Positions 1-7,435 are shown, counted from the first letter of the stretch. The stretch is 24,039 nt of DNA from a bacterium (GCA_019421005.1 JAHZGA010000016.1:1-24039); one strand, 5' to 3'. Numbers and translations: made by a program. The notes: generated by a model from the letters alone, not told the origin.

Positions 1-13
1 TTTATTTATAAGA

Positions 14-40
14 AAACCTCTAGAAAAAATCTAGGGGTTT
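14..40. repeat. Hairpin at left edge, possible insertion-element end
   Basis: An 11-bp stem (14-24 with 30-40, one G-T wobble, loop of five A) precedes the text GTCTACACTCTGA. There is no proper T-tract on the plus strand; read on the minus strand it is followed by TTTTCTTAT. From memory, hairpins of this form followed by GTCTAC...TCTGA occur at the ends of IS1182-type elements in gut Firmicutes, but no transposase lies inside the window. It could also be a simple terminator of the gene to the left. Confidence 0.35.
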
Positions 41-41
41 G

Positions 42-70
42 TCTACACTCTGAAGTTATTATTATATAAT
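42..70 (+). promoter_or_regulatory. Possible promoter inside an AT palindrome
   Basis: TCTACA (42-47), 17-nt spacer, TATAAT (65-70). The -10 sits in a perfect 20-nt palindrome at 56-75. A start near 77 would leave almost no leader before the TTG at 80. The -35 is weak (4/6), and the surrounding AT repeat makes a chance -10 likely. Confidence 0.3.
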
Positions 71-79
71 AATAATGAC

Positions 80-1027
80 TTGCTTCCTATTGATGTTGAT
101 TTTGTTGAAAAAATTAATATTTTAAATAAAAAGACTGGTATAAATATTAATGGAATTGATACTGTTGTTGGAGATTTTATTGATATTGTTGGATTGGATA
201 GAATATCAATATTGTTTTTTGAAGGATGTTATAATTGGAATTGTGGTAAAGCTTGCAAATTTTGTGATCTTCATCCAAAACGAAAATGTGATGCTGTTAT
301 AAGACCTACAACTAATCGTTTATTTTATTATAATAATAATGTTAAAATTTGGTGGAATGCAATACGAGAAAAATATTTTGCTGGTATTAAGTTTTCCTTG
401 GAAGAAATATTGAAATATTTTAATAATACTCATTGCCATATATTCTTTATGTCTGGGAATTTGCCTTTATTGGAAGATATATGGGATGTTAGTGAAGATT
501 TGATAAGTTTTGTTTCAAAATTTGTTAATTTGAACAAGTTTGATACATATCTCAATATTGCTCCACATGATAGTGTTGAAAGGTTAAAAAGAATTAAAGC
601 TTATGGTATAAAGCAAGTGCAATATAATCTAGAAATCGCAAATAAAATTCTTTTTGAAGAAACATGTCCTGGTAAATTAAAATATGATGTTTTTGTAAAG
701 AAACTTGTTGAAGCGGTTTCTATTATGGGAAGAGGAAATGTTAGAAGCAATTTCGTTTTTGGATTACAAGATAAAGAAGAATTAATAAATGAAATTAAAA
801 AATTCGCATCATATGGAATAGTGGCTGATTATAGTGTATTCCAACCCAAAAATAATACGCCTTTCCAAAATAAAGAAGCACCAGATTTTGATGATGTGCT
901 GGATTTTTCCGAAAAACTAACTGATATATATTATGAGTATAAATTTAAACCAATTTTTTGTTCGTTAAGCAGCAGATCGAGTATAGTTAATGAAATATAT
1001 GAAGATAGATATAAAAACGATATTTAA
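80..1027 (+). CDS. Radical SAM enzyme of unknown substrate
   Basis: Radical SAM proteins bind a 4Fe-4S cluster and cleave S-adenosylmethionine to start radical chemistry. The cluster motif CX3CX2C is C55-x3-C59-x2-C62, preceded by an extra Cys (C50) and followed by another in KRKC. A MSGNLPLLE segment near residue 124 resembles the GGE motif of the family, and the C-terminal part (FVFGLQ, then FQPKNNTPF) looks like the later strands of the barrel. I see no SPASM domain. The start is uncertain: TTG at 80 has no visible Shine-Dalgarno, no ATG is in frame before residue 124, and the frame stays open upstream to a stop at 32-34, so the 5' end may be lost. It overlaps the next gene by 38 nt, so the two are surely co-expressed. 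Leu is often TTG here, unlike the core genes later in the window, which favour TTA. Family call is firm; substrate unknown. Confidence 0.8.
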   Translation: MLPIDVDFVEKINILNKKTGININGIDTVVGDFIDIVGLDRISILFFEGCYNWNCGKACKFCDLHPKRKCDAVIRPTTNRLFYYNNNVKIWWNAIREKYFAGIKFSLEEILKYFNNTHCHIFFMSGNLPLLEDIWDVSEDLISFVSKFVNLNKFDTYLNIAPHDSVERLKRIKAYGIKQVQYNLEIANKILFEETCPGKLKYDVFVKKLVEAVSIMGRGNVRSNFVFGLQDKEELINEIKKFASYGIVADYSVFQPKNNTPFQNKEAPDFDDVLDFSEKLTDIYYEYKFKPIFCSLSSRSSIVNEIYEDRYKNDI

Positions 1028-2045
1028 TAAGAATATTAGGTTTGTTGAATATTCTAGATCTGGAGTTGTATATTATATTCAGGATTTGAATGTTTTAAAT
1101 GAATTATATAAAAATGGGTGGAAATATAATTTTTGTGAAAAAGGCTTTAGAATAATACCTCCTTCAATAACTGTTTGTGATATATGTGAGTGTAAGAAAG
1201 TTGAACAATATGGAAATGTAATTTTAAATTTGGCGTATTATAAATTTTTACAATTGCTGATTGAAAATGGGAAATTGTCAAATTATATTCATTCTATTAT
1301 TAATGATAAAAAAATATTCTATAATAATTTTTGTTTTCATATTTCAAACGGTCCTATACTAGAAACTGAAATAAAAATTGAGGGAAGTGATAGAAGAGTT
1401 GAAAATTTAAAACGCGATATGCTATTAAAATTTATTAAAACTGATCAATATATTGATTTATATAATGAATGTAAAAAAATGATTAAAAAAAATGTCCTTT
1501 TTTCAAAAGAAGTACAACAAAATAAAACCATTTTAGATTTTTATGCAATGTTAATTAAAAAAAATTCTCTAATAAGAAAAATAGATATTAACAAACAAAA
1601 ATATATGATTGATATGTCAATGTTAAATATTGAAAACTATGATTTAATTTTGTTTATCCCGTTTGGGTGTTATAAATTTATTAATTTATTTACTTCAATT
1701 GATAATTATAAAAAAATGATGTTTATGGAATTTCACATTGATAAAGACAAACCATACATTCATAGATTGTTTTATCAAAACATGTGTGGGAAAAAAGTTT
1801 TAATTATTGATAGCGTTTATTCTGGTAAAACTTTGTTAAATGCTAAAGCTTTGGTTGAAAAAGAAGGTGGCATTCCGACACTTTTAGGCGTTTATCCTAA
1901 AAGCAAAAGTGTTTTAAATAAACTTGATTATGCCTTAATATTAGATAAGGTTTATGATTGCAAAAAATTAGTTAATAATATAAATTTCGAGAAGATTTAT
2001 GTTGAAACATTTAGGAGGATAATTGGTGATTATGGCAAAGATTGA
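990..2045 (+). CDS. Phosphoribosyltransferase-domain protein
   Basis: The C-terminal third carries the PRPP-binding loop of type I phosphoribosyltransferases: a hydrophobic strand KKVLIIDS followed by VYSGKTL (about residues 270-283), matching the usual VLLVDDVxTTGxT pattern with the first acidic residue kept and the second replaced by Ser. The N-terminal two thirds are unlike anything I recognise; they hold a Cys-rich spot C63-x2-C66-x-C68 that could bind metal. At 351 residues it is longer than a simple PRTase, so it probably carries an additional domain. ATG at 990 and ATG at 999 are both possible starts; neither has a strong ribosome site, which fits translational coupling to the radical SAM gene that it overlaps. 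It overlaps the CYTH gene at its 3' end. Substrate unknown; PRPP binding is inference from the motif. Confidence 0.65.
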   Translation: MKYMKIDIKTIFNKNIRFVEYSRSGVVYYIQDLNVLNELYKNGWKYNFCEKGFRIIPPSITVCDICECKKVEQYGNVILNLAYYKFLQLLIENGKLSNYIHSIINDKKIFYNNFCFHISNGPILETEIKIEGSDRRVENLKRDMLLKFIKTDQYIDLYNECKKMIKKNVLFSKEVQQNKTILDFYAMLIKKNSLIRKIDINKQKYMIDMSMLNIENYDLILFIPFGCYKFINLFTSIDNYKKMMFMEFHIDKDKPYIHRLFYQNMCGKKVLIIDSVYSGKTLLNAKALVEKEGGIPTLLGVYPKSKSVLNKLDYALILDKVYDCKKLVNNINFEKIYVETFRRIIGDYGKD

Positions 2046-2607
2046 AAAACAAGTAAAATGCAAGATTAATAATTTTGATTACATTTCAAAAAGATTAGTT
2101 GAAATAGAAGCAATTTTTATTGGAGGTTTTATGGAGAGGACTATTAGATATGATAGTGATGATCTCAAATATTCAAATAATGGTTTGTTCATCAGAACCA
2201 AAAATGGTATAAAAAATGTTGTGACTTTGAAAGAAATCCCTGATGATGTTTTTAATACCTCCCTCAAGAGAATTACAACCGAAATTGAGGTTGATGATAT
2301 AAATAAAATTGGATATATACTTGAGAAAATAGGTCTTACAAAAAAATTTATTATGGAAAAATATCGTCTTTTTTTTAAGTATGATAATATGGATATTTTA
2401 ATTGATGAATTACCTTTTGGAATTTATTTAGAAATCAAAGGTGAAGATAACGAAATTAGTAGAGTTACTAAACTTCTCAATATTGAAGATGATGCTTTAA
2501 TAAAAACAACTTATTGGGATATTTATGATGAGATAAAGAAAGATAAAAAAGATGAAAATATAGTTTTTGAAACAAATCATATATTTAAAATAGCTACATA
2601 TTTATAA
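2026..2607 (+). CDS. CYTH-domain protein (CyaB / thiamine triphosphatase-like)
   Basis: CYTH proteins form an acidic and basic tunnel that binds triphosphates with Mg2+ and act as triphosphatases or, rarely, adenylate cyclases. Features in order: the N-terminal ExExK signature appears as EKQVK, with Gln in place of the second Glu; then LFIRTKNG, VTLKE, TEIEVDD, EKYRLFFK and LIDELPFGIYLEIKGE, the alternating charged strands expected of the class IV cyclase branch. About 190 residues is a normal single-domain length. Start: AGGAGG at 2013-2018 is followed by TTG 2023, GTG 2026 and ATG 2032; GTG 2026 gives a 7-nt spacer and ATG 2032 a 13-nt one, so either may be used. It overlaps the PRTase gene by 20 nt and lies 12 nt before the Nudix chimera. 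The Gln substitution removes a likely metal ligand, so activity is not assured. Confidence 0.75.
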   Translation: MIMAKIEKQVKCKINNFDYISKRLVEIEAIFIGGFMERTIRYDSDDLKYSNNGLFIRTKNGIKNVVTLKEIPDDVFNTSLKRITTEIEVDDINKIGYILEKIGLTKKFIMEKYRLFFKYDNMDILIDELPFGIYLEIKGEDNEISRVTKLLNIEDDALIKTTYWDIYDEIKKDKKDENIVFETNHIFKIATYL

Positions 2608-2619
2608 GGAGGAGAAATT

Positions 2620-3453
2620 ATGAAGTATTATTTTAAAGTTAAAGTAAACAATGATGTATTTGATGTTGGTATAAATAAACCAGAATTAATTTATGGAGCA
2701 ACGGCAATAATTGTTAATAAAAAAATAGATGGTTATGCTATTAATCCAGTTACAAAAGAAAAAATGAAAATCTTTTATCGTAAGGTAAAAGAAAATAGAT
2801 TTTTTGTTCCTTCACATAATAATAAAGATTACAAATATGCTATAAAAAATAGTTTACCACTTAAGCAAGTTGTAGCACCTTATTTTTATGGAAAAAATGA
2901 GGAAAAACTGAGAGATGATAAAGATACTCAAAGAAGATATAGTGTTGTTGGAATAATTAAACATTATAAAGAAGATATGTACTTATGTGAAGATGCAAGA
3001 GAAAGAAGTTGTAGAAGTTTTGTAATGGGTGGTATTGAAAATGGTGAAACACCTATTGATGCTTGTGTTAGAGAAACTTATGAAGAAACTGGTTACAATG
3101 ATATTTCTATTGATTTTGTTAGTAATTTTAAAGTTGTAAATCATTTTTATGCTGGCTATAAAGGAGTAAATAGATACGCTTATTTAAATTTTGTTTATGG
3201 GTGTTTAAATAGCGATAGTCATAAAAAAATAGCAGATGAAGAAAACGCAAAACATATTGTTAAATGGGTAAAAAAAGAAGATTTAAAAAGGTTTATAAAT
3301 ATTGACTTAAATAAAATGGCACTTGATATTTTGCTTAATGGTGAGAAAGCATTTACAAAAGATGGTGTAATGATGACTAATGATTACAATAATGAAAAGA
3401 GTAGCAAAGAGGTTAGAGAAGATATTATTAATAAGTATTTAAATATACAGTAA
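2620..3453 (+). CDS. Free-standing LeuRS CP1-editing-like domain with inserted Nudix domain
   Basis: Residues about 1-95 match the first half of the CP1 editing domain of leucyl-tRNA synthetase: PELIYGAT aligns with PDTLFGAT, GYAINPVTKEK with AYAINPVNGEK, VPSHNNKDYKYA with VPAHDERDYEFA, and LPLKQVV with LPIKEVV. Residues about 104-235 are a complete Nudix hydrolase domain; the Nudix box is intact at 137-159 (G-x5-E-x7-RETYEETG). The tail from about 236 (KAFTKDGVMMTND) returns to the CP1 fold, matching the EAAYTGDG...NSDF segment of LeuRS. No synthetase catalytic core (HIGH, KMSKS) is present. The Asp that holds the amino group of the misacylated residue in LeuRS (E. coli D345) is kept as D70, but the threonine-rich TTRPDT is replaced by INKPEL. 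I recall Nudix insertions in LeuRS of candidate-phyla bacteria, which may be the source. A strong AGGAGG precedes the ATG. Function unknown. Confidence 0.8.
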   Translation: MKYYFKVKVNNDVFDVGINKPELIYGATAIIVNKKIDGYAINPVTKEKMKIFYRKVKENRFFVPSHNNKDYKYAIKNSLPLKQVVAPYFYGKNEEKLRDDKDTQRRYSVVGIIKHYKEDMYLCEDARERSCRSFVMGGIENGETPIDACVRETYEETGYNDISIDFVSNFKVVNHFYAGYKGVNRYAYLNFVYGCLNSDSHKKIADEENAKHIVKWVKKEDLKRFINIDLNKMALDILLNGEKAFTKDGVMMTNDYNNEKSSKEVREDIINKYLNIQ

Positions 3454-3494
3454 ATAACTCAATATTTTTAAAAATTAATAGAATTAAATTATAA

Positions 3495-3722
3495 ATTGGA
3501 GAAAAGGATAAAATTATTATTGGATATTTTATAGAAAATTGGTATATGGCAAAAGTTAACAGATTAAAATAATATTTACTATTTTGCGGATGAATACTAT
3601 AAGATGTTTCTGATTATAGAAATATCAATGAGGATGAAGAATGGTATGCAAAATAGAAATATTTGAGTGAAAAAGATATGGGATTAAATTTCTATATCTT
3701 TTTGTTGATAATTTATACTTAA
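3495..3722 (+). pseudogene. Possible remnant of a decayed gene in a 595-nt gap
   Basis: The stretch 3454-4048 has no intact gene. Between 3495 and about 3722, protein-like text runs through changing frames: frame from 3495 reads IGEKDKIIIGYFIENWYMAK and stops at 3572; the frame from 3571 reads NIYYFADEYYKMF; a shift near 3611 leads to DYRNINEDEEWYAK, a stop at 3654, then KYLSEKDMGLNFYIF. This looks like one gene broken by a stop and a frameshift, but I cannot name the family, and AT-rich DNA can mimic this. A 39-codon frame at 3740-3859 follows and is probably chance. The rest to 3999 shows nothing I can support. Confidence 0.35.
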
Positions 3723-3999
3723 TTATATATAGATATAGAATGATAAAAAATATGGATGGTGTTAAAGTAGCAATGTATAAATTTAAGTATAAAATTGAAC
3801 GATGTTTCATAGTAAATTTAAAAATTTTACGAGAAAATTACGTGTTGTATCAATTATAAAGCTACTTAATATGGTTTAAATGAGTATTGCGAAAATAAAT
3901 GAAAAGTATTAATAAAGGGTTTAAAAAATAACACTTATACAATTATAATAAGAGAATATAAAAATAATCAATGAGGTTGTCTTAAAATCAAAAAAACAA

Positions 4000-4028
4000 T
4001 TGAAAATTGTCGAAATATATGCTATGAT
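4000..4028 (+). promoter_or_regulatory. ezrA promoter
   Basis: TTGAAA (4000-4005), exactly 17 nt, then TATGAT (4023-4028). Transcription would start near 4035, giving a leader of only about 14 nt that contains the ribosome site AGGTAGGTG before ATG 4049. Confidence 0.6.
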
Positions 4029-4048
4029 TATTAAAGGTAGGTGATACG

Positions 4049-5767
4049 ATGGATGATAAAGAATTACTAATTATATTAATTGCAATTTCTCTAGCAACAA
4101 TTATTATAATAGTAGCCATTTTAAATGGTATGCAAAATCGTAAAAAGAAAAAATATCGCCAAAAGATAGAAAAATTAGAAATTGAAAAAAATCAATTAGA
4201 AAGCAATCAAATCGCTCCACATTTAGAAAAAGTTGAACCTATTATAAAAAATGAAAAACTAGAAACAATGTATAATGGTTGGAAAGATAGATTAGATAGT
4301 ATTAAAAATAAACAATTTCCTAAAATAACTGATATGTTATTAGAAGCAGACTATAATTTAAATCAAACTGATTATAAAGCAACAACTTATAAAATAGCTC
4401 AATTGGAACTTGAATTATACCGTGTTAAAACTAATATAGATTTTTTATTAAATGAAATAAAATCCATTACCGATAGTGAAGAAAAAAATCGTAATATAAT
4501 AACTAAATTAAAAACAAAATACCGAGAATTATTTGAAAAATTTTCTAAAACAAGAGGAAATTTTAGAGATTTAGATGATAAAGTTGCAATGCAATTTGAT
4601 ACGGTATCTAAAAGTTTTGAAGCATTTGAAGTTGCAATGGAAAAAAATCTATATGAAGAAGTAAATCAAATTATTAAATCAATCGATGATATGCTAAATT
4701 ATTTAGAAATAGTTTTAGATGAATTACCATCAATTTTAATTTTAGCTGAAGATATTTTACCTAAAAGATTAGAAGAAGCTGATATTATTTATCAGGAAAT
4801 GAAACAACAAAATTATCCATTAGATTATTTAAATGTTGAATACAATATTACTGAAGCAAAGAAAAAAATTGCTGATGTACTAGATAGAAGTAGACTATTA
4901 AATTTAGAAGATTGTGCTTTTGAATTAAAAGTCTTATTAGAATATTTTGATGGCTTATTTAATGATTTTGAAAAAGAAAAAATTGATCGTGCAAATTACG
5001 AAGAAATTAACAATTCTTTTAAAATAAGATTAGATAAAATAAATAAATTGGTTGCTGATATATTCAGTCAAATGAAACAATTAAAAAGTTTATATGACTT
5101 AAAAGATGAAGATATAGAACTTTTAAAATTAATAAAAGAAGAATTAGAAAAATTAAATAAAGATTATGAACTATTACAAGAATATATGAATAAAAAAACA
5201 TTTGCTTATTCAAAATTAACCAAAGAAGTAGAAAACTTGGTTATTAATTTAGCAAATATTGAAGATAAATTAGATGCAACTATTAATTCAATCGGAAGTT
5301 TAAGAGATGATGAATTAAGAGCACGTCAACAATTAGATGAAATAAAATTGATTTTAAAAGACGCTAAAGGGAAAATTAAAGACTATAACTTACCAATAAT
5401 TCCTAAATCATATTATGTTGAAGTAAGTGAAGCTAAAGAAGCAATTAAAGAAATAATTATAGAACTTGATAAGAAACCAATTAATATAAATGTTTTAAAC
5501 ACAAGAGTTGATACAGCACGTGATTTAGCTTTAAAACTATTTACTAAAACTAAAGAAATGATGAAAACTGCTATGTTTGCTGAAATGGCTATAGTATATG
5601 GTAATCGTTATCGAAGTACCTTTGAACAATTAGATAAATACTTAAATTATGCGGAAATGTTATTTTATAAAGGTGAATATAAAAAATCTTTAGAATTGAC
5701 AATTAATCATCTAAATAAAGTAGAACCAGGGATATATGATAAACTATTAAGTTTTTATAGTAATTAA
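4049..5767 (+). CDS. ezrA: Septation ring formation regulator EzrA
   Basis: EzrA is a membrane-anchored, mostly coiled-coil protein of low-GC Gram-positives that binds FtsZ, limits extra Z rings and helps recruit PBPs. Here the N-terminus has one membrane segment (about residues 5-27, LLIILIAISLATIIIIVAIL) with a short outside end, then a basic stretch RKKKKYRQK, then a long charged helical body with spectrin-like repeats rich in Glu, Lys, Leu and Asn. The C-terminus (YKGEYKKSLELTINHLNKVEPG) is the conserved end of the family. At 572 residues the length is normal. Preceded by its own promoter and a good ribosome site, and closed by a strong hairpin, so it is a single-gene unit. The mature sequence shows no breaks. 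Confidence 0.9.
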   Translation: MDDKELLIILIAISLATIIIIVAILNGMQNRKKKKYRQKIEKLEIEKNQLESNQIAPHLEKVEPIIKNEKLETMYNGWKDRLDSIKNKQFPKITDMLLEADYNLNQTDYKATTYKIAQLELELYRVKTNIDFLLNEIKSITDSEEKNRNIITKLKTKYRELFEKFSKTRGNFRDLDDKVAMQFDTVSKSFEAFEVAMEKNLYEEVNQIIKSIDDMLNYLEIVLDELPSILILAEDILPKRLEEADIIYQEMKQQNYPLDYLNVEYNITEAKKKIADVLDRSRLLNLEDCAFELKVLLEYFDGLFNDFEKEKIDRANYEEINNSFKIRLDKINKLVADIFSQMKQLKSLYDLKDEDIELLKLIKEELEKLNKDYELLQEYMNKKTFAYSKLTKEVENLVINLANIEDKLDATINSIGSLRDDELRARQQLDEIKLILKDAKGKIKDYNLPIIPKSYYVEVSEAKEAIKEIIIELDKKPININVLNTRVDTARDLALKLFTKTKEMMKTAMFAEMAIVYGNRYRSTFEQLDKYLNYAEMLFYKGEYKKSLELTINHLNKVEPGIYDKLLSFYSN

Positions 5768-5797
5768 ACTGTGAAGTTAAAATTTCACAGTTTTTCA
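5766..5797. terminator. Terminator after ezrA, shared with the convergent gene
   Basis: Stem AAACTGTGAA (5766-5775) with TTCACAGTTT (5784-5793) and a T-rich tail. It starts at the ezrA stop and overlaps the stop codon of the minus-strand UPF0316 gene, so it probably serves both directions, with the better T-tract on the plus strand. Confidence 0.85.
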
Positions 5798-6279
5798 TTT
5801 AAATTCCAAATGTTTTCAGAAACTATAATAGCGTTTTTATCTAATGAGTTAATTAACTTAACAACATCTTTTCTTTTTTTTCTTTTAATTATAATCATTA
5901 GAATTATTTTATTATCATAATTTTCCCCTTTTAAAATAGTTACAATATGATTTTCTTTAATAAGAGTTTCTTTCAAAATTAAAGCTATATTTTTATCAAC
6001 AACAGTAAATAACATATTATTCCCCATTGCAACTTTTTCTTCAATGATACTACCTATATAAGAACCTATAAATGAACCTAAAGCAAAAAATAATATTTTA
6101 AGATAATCTCCTTTAATATTAACAATAACTGCTCCAGTTACAAAAATCCAAACTAAAGCAATGATGAAATTTAAAATTGCACCTAAAAATTTTTTCCCAT
6201 TTGCAACAATTATTAACCTCAAAGTTGAAAGTGTATTTTCAATAATCTTTGATAAAAAAATAAGTCCATATAAAACCAT
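5785..6279 (-). CDS. UPF0316 membrane protein (DUF5698 + DUF2179)
   Basis: This 164-residue protein has three hydrophobic segments in its first half (about residues 4-20, 34-57 and 62-82, the last with FFALGSFIGSYIGSIIEE), followed by a small soluble domain (VVDKNIALILKETLIKENHIVTILKGE... IIIKRKKRKDVVKLI) that matches the DUF2179 fold seen in YitT-type transporters and in B. subtilis YebE. Family function is not established. The start at 6279 has GAGG 8 nt upstream on its strand. The gene ends in TGA, which argues against a Mycoplasma-type code. It lies 61 nt downstream of prsA but behind the prsA terminator, so it relies on read-through or a promoter I could not identify. Confidence 0.75.
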   Translation of the reverse strand: MVLYGLIFLSKIIENTLSTLRLIIVANGKKFLGAILNFIIALVWIFVTGAVIVNIKGDYLKILFFALGSFIGSYIGSIIEEKVAMGNNMLFTVVDKNIALILKETLIKENHIVTILKGENYDNKIILMIIIKRKKRKDVVKLINSLDKNAIIVSENIWNLNEKL

Positions 6280-6311
6280 AGTATCAACCTCAACATTATT
6301 ATGTGTTGGAA

Positions 6312-6341
6312 AATAAAAAAAATGCTTTAAAAAGCATTTTT
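6312..6341 (-). terminator. prsA terminator
   Basis: On the minus strand, AAAAATGCTTT pairs with AAAGCATTTTT around a short loop and is followed by a run of T broken once by A (TTTTTTTTATTTT). It begins at the prsA stop codon. Confidence 0.85.
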
Positions 6342-7305
6342 AGCTTGAAGTTTCAATTGATTTATTATAATCTTTTTTTAATTTATTATCATTTATTTTT
6401 AAATTATAATCTTCTCTAATTTCAGCCCAAGTAGTAGTTTCGATATTTTTGTCATTGTCTTTTTTCTCTTCAACTAATGAATCAATAATAGTGTCTTTAA
6501 CATCTTTTAATTTTGGTTTTTCTTTTTGACTAACTCTTAAAATAATATGATATCCATATTCACTTTTAACAGGTTCTTTAGTGTATTCACCATCTTTTAA
6601 ACTGTTTGTAGCTTCCCAAAATTCACTGACAACATCTTCTTTAGTGAAGTTAGAAAATAATCCACCTTCGCTCGCAGTGCCTTCATCATCAGAATATTTT
6701 TTAGCTAATTTTTCAAAATCTTCACCTTTATTTAATTTTTCAATTAATTTATTAGCTTCTTCTTTAGCTTTGTTTTCAGCTTTAGTAACTTCTTCATCAC
6801 TCATATCATCATTAGTATCAGGCTTAATTAAAATGTGTTTAGCAGTCATTTCACCAGTAATTTCATCATCATAATATTTTTGAATTTCATCTTCTTTAAT
6901 ACTTTTTTTCAAATACTTATCAACAACTTTAGATTTCTTTTCAGTAACAATTAATTCATCAAGTAAAGCTTTTTCATTTTTATATCCAGCTTGTTTTAAA
7001 ACTGTGTTAAAATCCATTTTATATTGAGTATATTGAGCTTTAATTTGTTCTAATTGTTTATTAGCTGCATCTTTAATTTCATCAGTTGTTTTAATTTCTT
7101 TATTTGCAATATAAGTATCAATCATATTAGTTAAAATAGTTGAACCGCTTTTTGATTTTAATTCATCATATAAGTCATTCGCACTTATTTTATATCCTTT
7201 GATTGAGGAAACAACTTCTTCACCATTTTTTAATTCAACTTTGCCACAACCAGCCATTGTTAAGACACTTAAACATAAAATACCACATAATATTTTCTTT
7301 TTCAT
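6340..7305 (-). CDS. prsA: PrsA-type foldase lipoprotein (parvulin peptidyl-prolyl isomerase)
   Basis: PrsA is a lipoprotein on the outer face of the membrane that folds secreted proteins and helps PBPs mature. A signal peptide with lipobox TMAGC puts the lipidated Cys at residue 20. An N-terminal chaperone-like helical region (about 25-145) is followed by one parvulin domain at about 153-258 (TAKHILIK, FEKLAKKYSDD, EGGLFSNF, VKSEYGYHIILRV), and a charged C-terminal helix. Length of 321 residues is typical. The frame is open further upstream to 7356, but that start would fall inside the promoter; ATG at 7305 has AGGAG 6 nt upstream and begins the signal peptide, so I use it. Transcribed alone from a clear promoter to a strong terminator. 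Confidence 0.9.
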   Translation of the reverse strand: MKKKILCGILCLSVLTMAGCGKVELKNGEEVVSSIKGYKISANDLYDELKSKSGSTILTNMIDTYIANKEIKTTDEIKDAANKQLEQIKAQYTQYKMDFNTVLKQAGYKNEKALLDELIVTEKKSKVVDKYLKKSIKEDEIQKYYDDEITGEMTAKHILIKPDTNDDMSDEEVTKAENKAKEEANKLIEKLNKGEDFEKLAKKYSDDEGTASEGGLFSNFTKEDVVSEFWEATNSLKDGEYTKEPVKSEYGYHIILRVSQKEKPKLKDVKDTIIDSLVEEKKDNDKNIETTTWAEIREDYNLKINDNKLKKDYNKSIETSS

Positions 7306-7327
7306 ATATTCTCCTCTCATCTTTATT

Positions 7328-7356
7328 ATCATATCAAAAAAATAAAAAAAACACAA
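7328..7356 (-). promoter_or_regulatory. prsA promoter
   Basis: On the minus strand TTGTGT (7356-7351), 17-nt spacer of almost pure T with one A, then TATGAT (7333-7328). Expected start near 7321, leaving a leader of about 16 nt. The A/T tract in the spacer should be intrinsically curved. Confidence 0.6.
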
Positions 7357-7377
7357 TAATTTTAGTTATAAGTATTC

Positions 7378-7404
7378 ACATATTATTGAAAATTCCATAA
7401 AATA
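7378..7404 (+). promoter_or_regulatory. Possible SigK-like (late mother-cell) promoter
   Basis: AC at 7378-7379, 16 nt, then CATAAAATA at 7396-7404, which fits the SigK pattern AC-N16/17-CATAnnnTA. It lies 32 nt before the first tiny gene, which encodes a YjcZ-like sporulation peptide. The -35 is only two bases, so chance is a real possibility; an ATATT nearby is too close for a SigE reading. Confidence 0.35.
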
Positions 7405-7435
7405 ATGTGAAAAGACAAAAAGGAGGAATGATTTT

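Noticed and set aside
75..125. ATG at 75 as the start of the first gene
   Set aside because: It is in a different frame from the radical SAM protein and reaches a stop after 16 codons; it could only be right if there were a frameshift.
3740..3859. 39-codon ORF in the gap before ezrA
   Set aside because: No ribosome site, no recognisable family, lies in a decayed AT-rich stretch; expected by chance.
6581..6874. 97-codon open frame on the plus strand opposite prsA, rich in Ser and Leu
   Set aside because: It is the complement of the well-supported parvulin gene, has no ribosome site or family, and its composition is what reversed Lys/Glu codons give.
7379..7403. SigE-type promoter (CATATT ... 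CATAAAAT)
   Set aside because: The spacing of 11 nt is too short for SigE; the SigK reading with AC-N16 fits better.
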